Assembly: GCA_001579985.1 (NCBI GenBank)
Contig: LRSR01007119.1
Coordinates: 1-20,026 of the forward strand
From: Hypsibius dujardini
Lineage: Eukaryota > Tardigrada > Eutardigrada > Parachela > Hypsibiidae
DNA length: 20,026 bases
Reading direction: 5' to 3'
The notes under the pieces were generated by a model. The model did no database searches and was not told the origin of the DNA. It saw only the letters and a list, made by a program, of their open reading frames with translations. Of the stretch, positions 18,261 through 20,026 are shown one piece after another (within the stretch, counting starts at the first letter, position 1; each line of letters starts with the position of its first letter). The translations under genes were made by a program, and so were the position numbers.

Positions 18261-18984
18261 GTAACAAAGCTACCAAAAAAAAGAACACCTCCAACTTTGA
18301 AACGAAATCAGAAGATAATTTAATTCAACCTCAAAATTTAAGTTCACACTCAAAGGCTTGAAAAAAGTGATTTCATCAAAAACAAAATTTCATGTTTAAA
18401 ATCAATTCTGAAATACATTAAATCTATTGGTATTATGTACAAGTACTTCAACCTAAAATTTGTTCGGGTATTTTAACGATTCACAGGCTGACAAAGAAAT
18501 GGATGCCGGTGATATTTGGGATACAAATACATTTTCCATTGAGCGAGGCCTTGGCGTGACCAGGACCAAGTCCAGTCTCTATCGTTTCGAATGCATCGAC
18601 GCGGCGGTAGCCGGAGTTCACAACGCTCTGACTATGTTCCAAAGAGGCCTGTCGCCGCGTCCGTTGGATTACAGCAGGCCCAGTGTCATTGGCTCCCTAC
18701 GACCGAGGATGAAGCAGAGTGATCGAAGGATTGATTGGAACCTCGATGCTCGGAAGGTTGCCGCTCTGATTGGGTCCTCTGATTCGCAACCGGGGACTGC
18801 AGAGACCCTTCAAGACGGTGTGAAATATTTCCTATACGGAGCACACGTGGAAAGCGACTTCACAACTCATGCTGGGATGGATGTGAAGACTATTCTTGGC
18901 AAACGGGATGATGCCGTGCTGGTGAAGTGTGGACAAGGCTCTGCGGTCTGGCTGTCACACCTTAAAAAAGAAAAATCAATCAAG
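17871..18984 (+). CDS. HypX/HoxX-like formyltransferase, 5' part (2 exons, continues off the right edge)
   Basis: Exons 17871-18260 and 18487-18984 give 296 aa so far, phase 0 at each junction. Seen: residues 1-26 are Arg/Ala/Ser-rich without acidic residues (a likely mitochondrial presequence). From about 27 a formyltransferase fold follows: LLAFDSFNSMSQR, VHPGIEGDRGPSSIDWAL (catalytic-type His-101) and EMDAGDIW (Asp-136), as in methionyl-tRNA formyltransferase relatives. HypX-specific stretches follow: TKSSLYR, PLDYSRP, RPRMKQSDRRIDW, DSQPG, FLYGAH and AVWLSHLKK. Bacterial HypX is about 540-560 aa with a C-terminal crotonase domain; that half would lie beyond 18984. In bacteria HypX converts the formyl group of N10-formyl-tetrahydrofolate to CO for [NiFe]-hydrogenase assembly. 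The role in an animal is unknown. The introns argue against bacterial contamination. Confidence 0.85.
18487..18984 (+). CDS. HypX-like exon 2: remainder of formyltransferase domain
   Basis: The acceptor is ACGATTCACAG (ending 18486) and the donor GTGAGA at 18985. It encodes residues 131-296. The Q130/A131 junction restores the family motif (TIIQ-ADKEMDAGDIW). The linker to the crotonase domain should begin in the next exon. Confidence 0.87.
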
Positions 18985-20026
18985 GTGAGAATTTGTTGCG
19001 GTATTTTTGTTGTCGTCAAGATTTAAAAAAAAAAACAATAAAATTTACGAAAAAAAATTACATGTGCATATAACTTGTATATAACTTGATATAATAGAAT
19101 TGAAATTAGAAAATTTTGTCAATATTTCCTTATTTAAGATTTTGGCATTTTTTGTGTGAAATTATTGTTAATTGCCGGCGCTCTAGAAGCTAGATCACTT
19201 ATGCAGGCAGTGATTCACCTTGAACTTGACACTGGTGATTGGTAACTTCTTATAGCACCTCCGAAGTGCCCATTTATCCACAATTATTACACACGTGGCC
19301 ACAAGATAGCGCTAACCAAGTTAAAACCAACTTTTTACTGACATGCTGTGGCCAAAAATGGTTCAAACTTGGACCACCCTAATTTGCTGGCACCCAGTAA
19401 GAATTTAGATTTAACTTGATTAGCGCTATCTTGTGGCCATGTGTGTACTATTCATTTATCGGCAATGAAGATTATTATAATGTATATCTAAGAGTGACAG
19501 CCCTCATGCCGTCCTATACGTCCTCGTCCCTGAGTCGTCAATAATAATTGAAAGACCTCCTAACAATAGTGACACCTTTTTAACGCCACTTAAATTTTGG
19601 GCCGCATTCTTCATGAAAAGAACAACTGAGACAGCAATTACACGTTCTTGATCAGTGTTCAGGACGCACACTAACAATGCTTCACCAGTGTAGTGACAGC
19701 AATTGTCAAATTACAGCGTGTGCGAGTTGGAACGGTATGGAAAGTATTGACAACAATAATGAAGGGTAATTCTACGACTCCTGAAGTCCTCTCGGCCATT
19801 AAATGAAGCGGTATAGTTGGTGAAATCAACAATAACAAGTACCACACACAGGTAATACCTTTTCTGTACATAGTACCGTAGAAGTACGGGGTACCACGTA
19901 AGACGACGGTCAACTGCAACCTTCAGAGCACCCACCCCTTGAGGCGTAACGGACTTTTCGAGGGGCAATGACTTATTGTTAAGAAAGTTTAATTGTAAAA
20001 AATATTGCGAAAGAGGGGCAACTCTT
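18985..20026. other. HypX-like intron 2 (continues past the edge)
   Basis: No credible third exon is found up to 20026; the intron is therefore longer than 1 kb. It holds the TA-bounded MITE at 19288-19447. Minus-strand ORFs near 19671-19968 have no recognisable domain. Confidence 0.55.
19288..19447. mobile_element. TA-bounded MITE, copy 2 (160 bp)
   Basis: Inverted arms of about 40 bp: TACACACGTGGCCACAAGAT then AGCGCTAACCAAGTTAAA at the left; TTTAACTTGATTAGCGCTAT ... GGCCATGTGTGTA at the right. Shares termini and the GCGCTAACC(A/G)AGTTAA block with the copy at 8014-8138. Confidence 0.85.

Noticed and set aside
19174-19189. TTGCCGGCGCTC (LPAL) as the start of the next HypX-like exon, where the family has a KLPA motif
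   Set aside because: There is no AG acceptor just before it and a stop codon follows at once.

Overview
This looks like nuclear DNA from an invertebrate animal. Coding is split into GC-richer exons by GT-AG introns of about 0.2-2.9 kb, one gene is a rhodopsin-family peptide receptor, and the introns and spacers are full of minisatellites and small foldback (MITE-like) elements. There are no bacterial operons or ribosome-binding sites. A protostome such as a tardigrade would fit, but the sequence alone does not fix the species.

Layout, left to right. (1) Positions 468-6537 (+): a four-exon G-protein-coupled receptor of the FMRFamide-receptor-like type, 422 aa as assembled by splicing. Its introns hold a roughly 690-bp foldback element, three patches of a degenerate 15-bp satellite, twin hairpin MITEs and a further inverted repeat. 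(2) Positions 6540-9583: spacer with several foldbacks, simple repeats, three strong splice donors that may belong to untranslated 5' exons of the next gene, and an AT-rich block. (3) Positions 9616-14275 (+): a four-exon GT23 (FUT8-like) alpha-1,6-fucosyltransferase homologue, a type II Golgi-style membrane protein of about 472 aa without the usual SH3 tail. Its stop codon lies inside a 40-bp minisatellite. Its first intron carries a roughly 720-bp foldback, a 28-bp array and a 27-bp array. (4) Positions 15447-16580 (-): two candidate exons of an unrecognised minus-strand gene (low confidence). (5) Positions 17871-18984 (+), continuing past the right edge: the first two exons of a HypX/HoxX-like formyltransferase with a plausible mitochondrial presequence, preceded by a 24-bp tandem array.

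The genes show no sign of working together; they look like ordinary neighbours. The most unusual item is the HypX-like gene. In bacteria this protein makes carbon monoxide for [NiFe]-hydrogenase maturation, so an intron-containing animal copy with an apparent mitochondrial leader raises questions of transfer and new function. The second theme is the density and variety of inverted-repeat elements, including two related copies of one TA-flanked MITE family about 11 kb apart.
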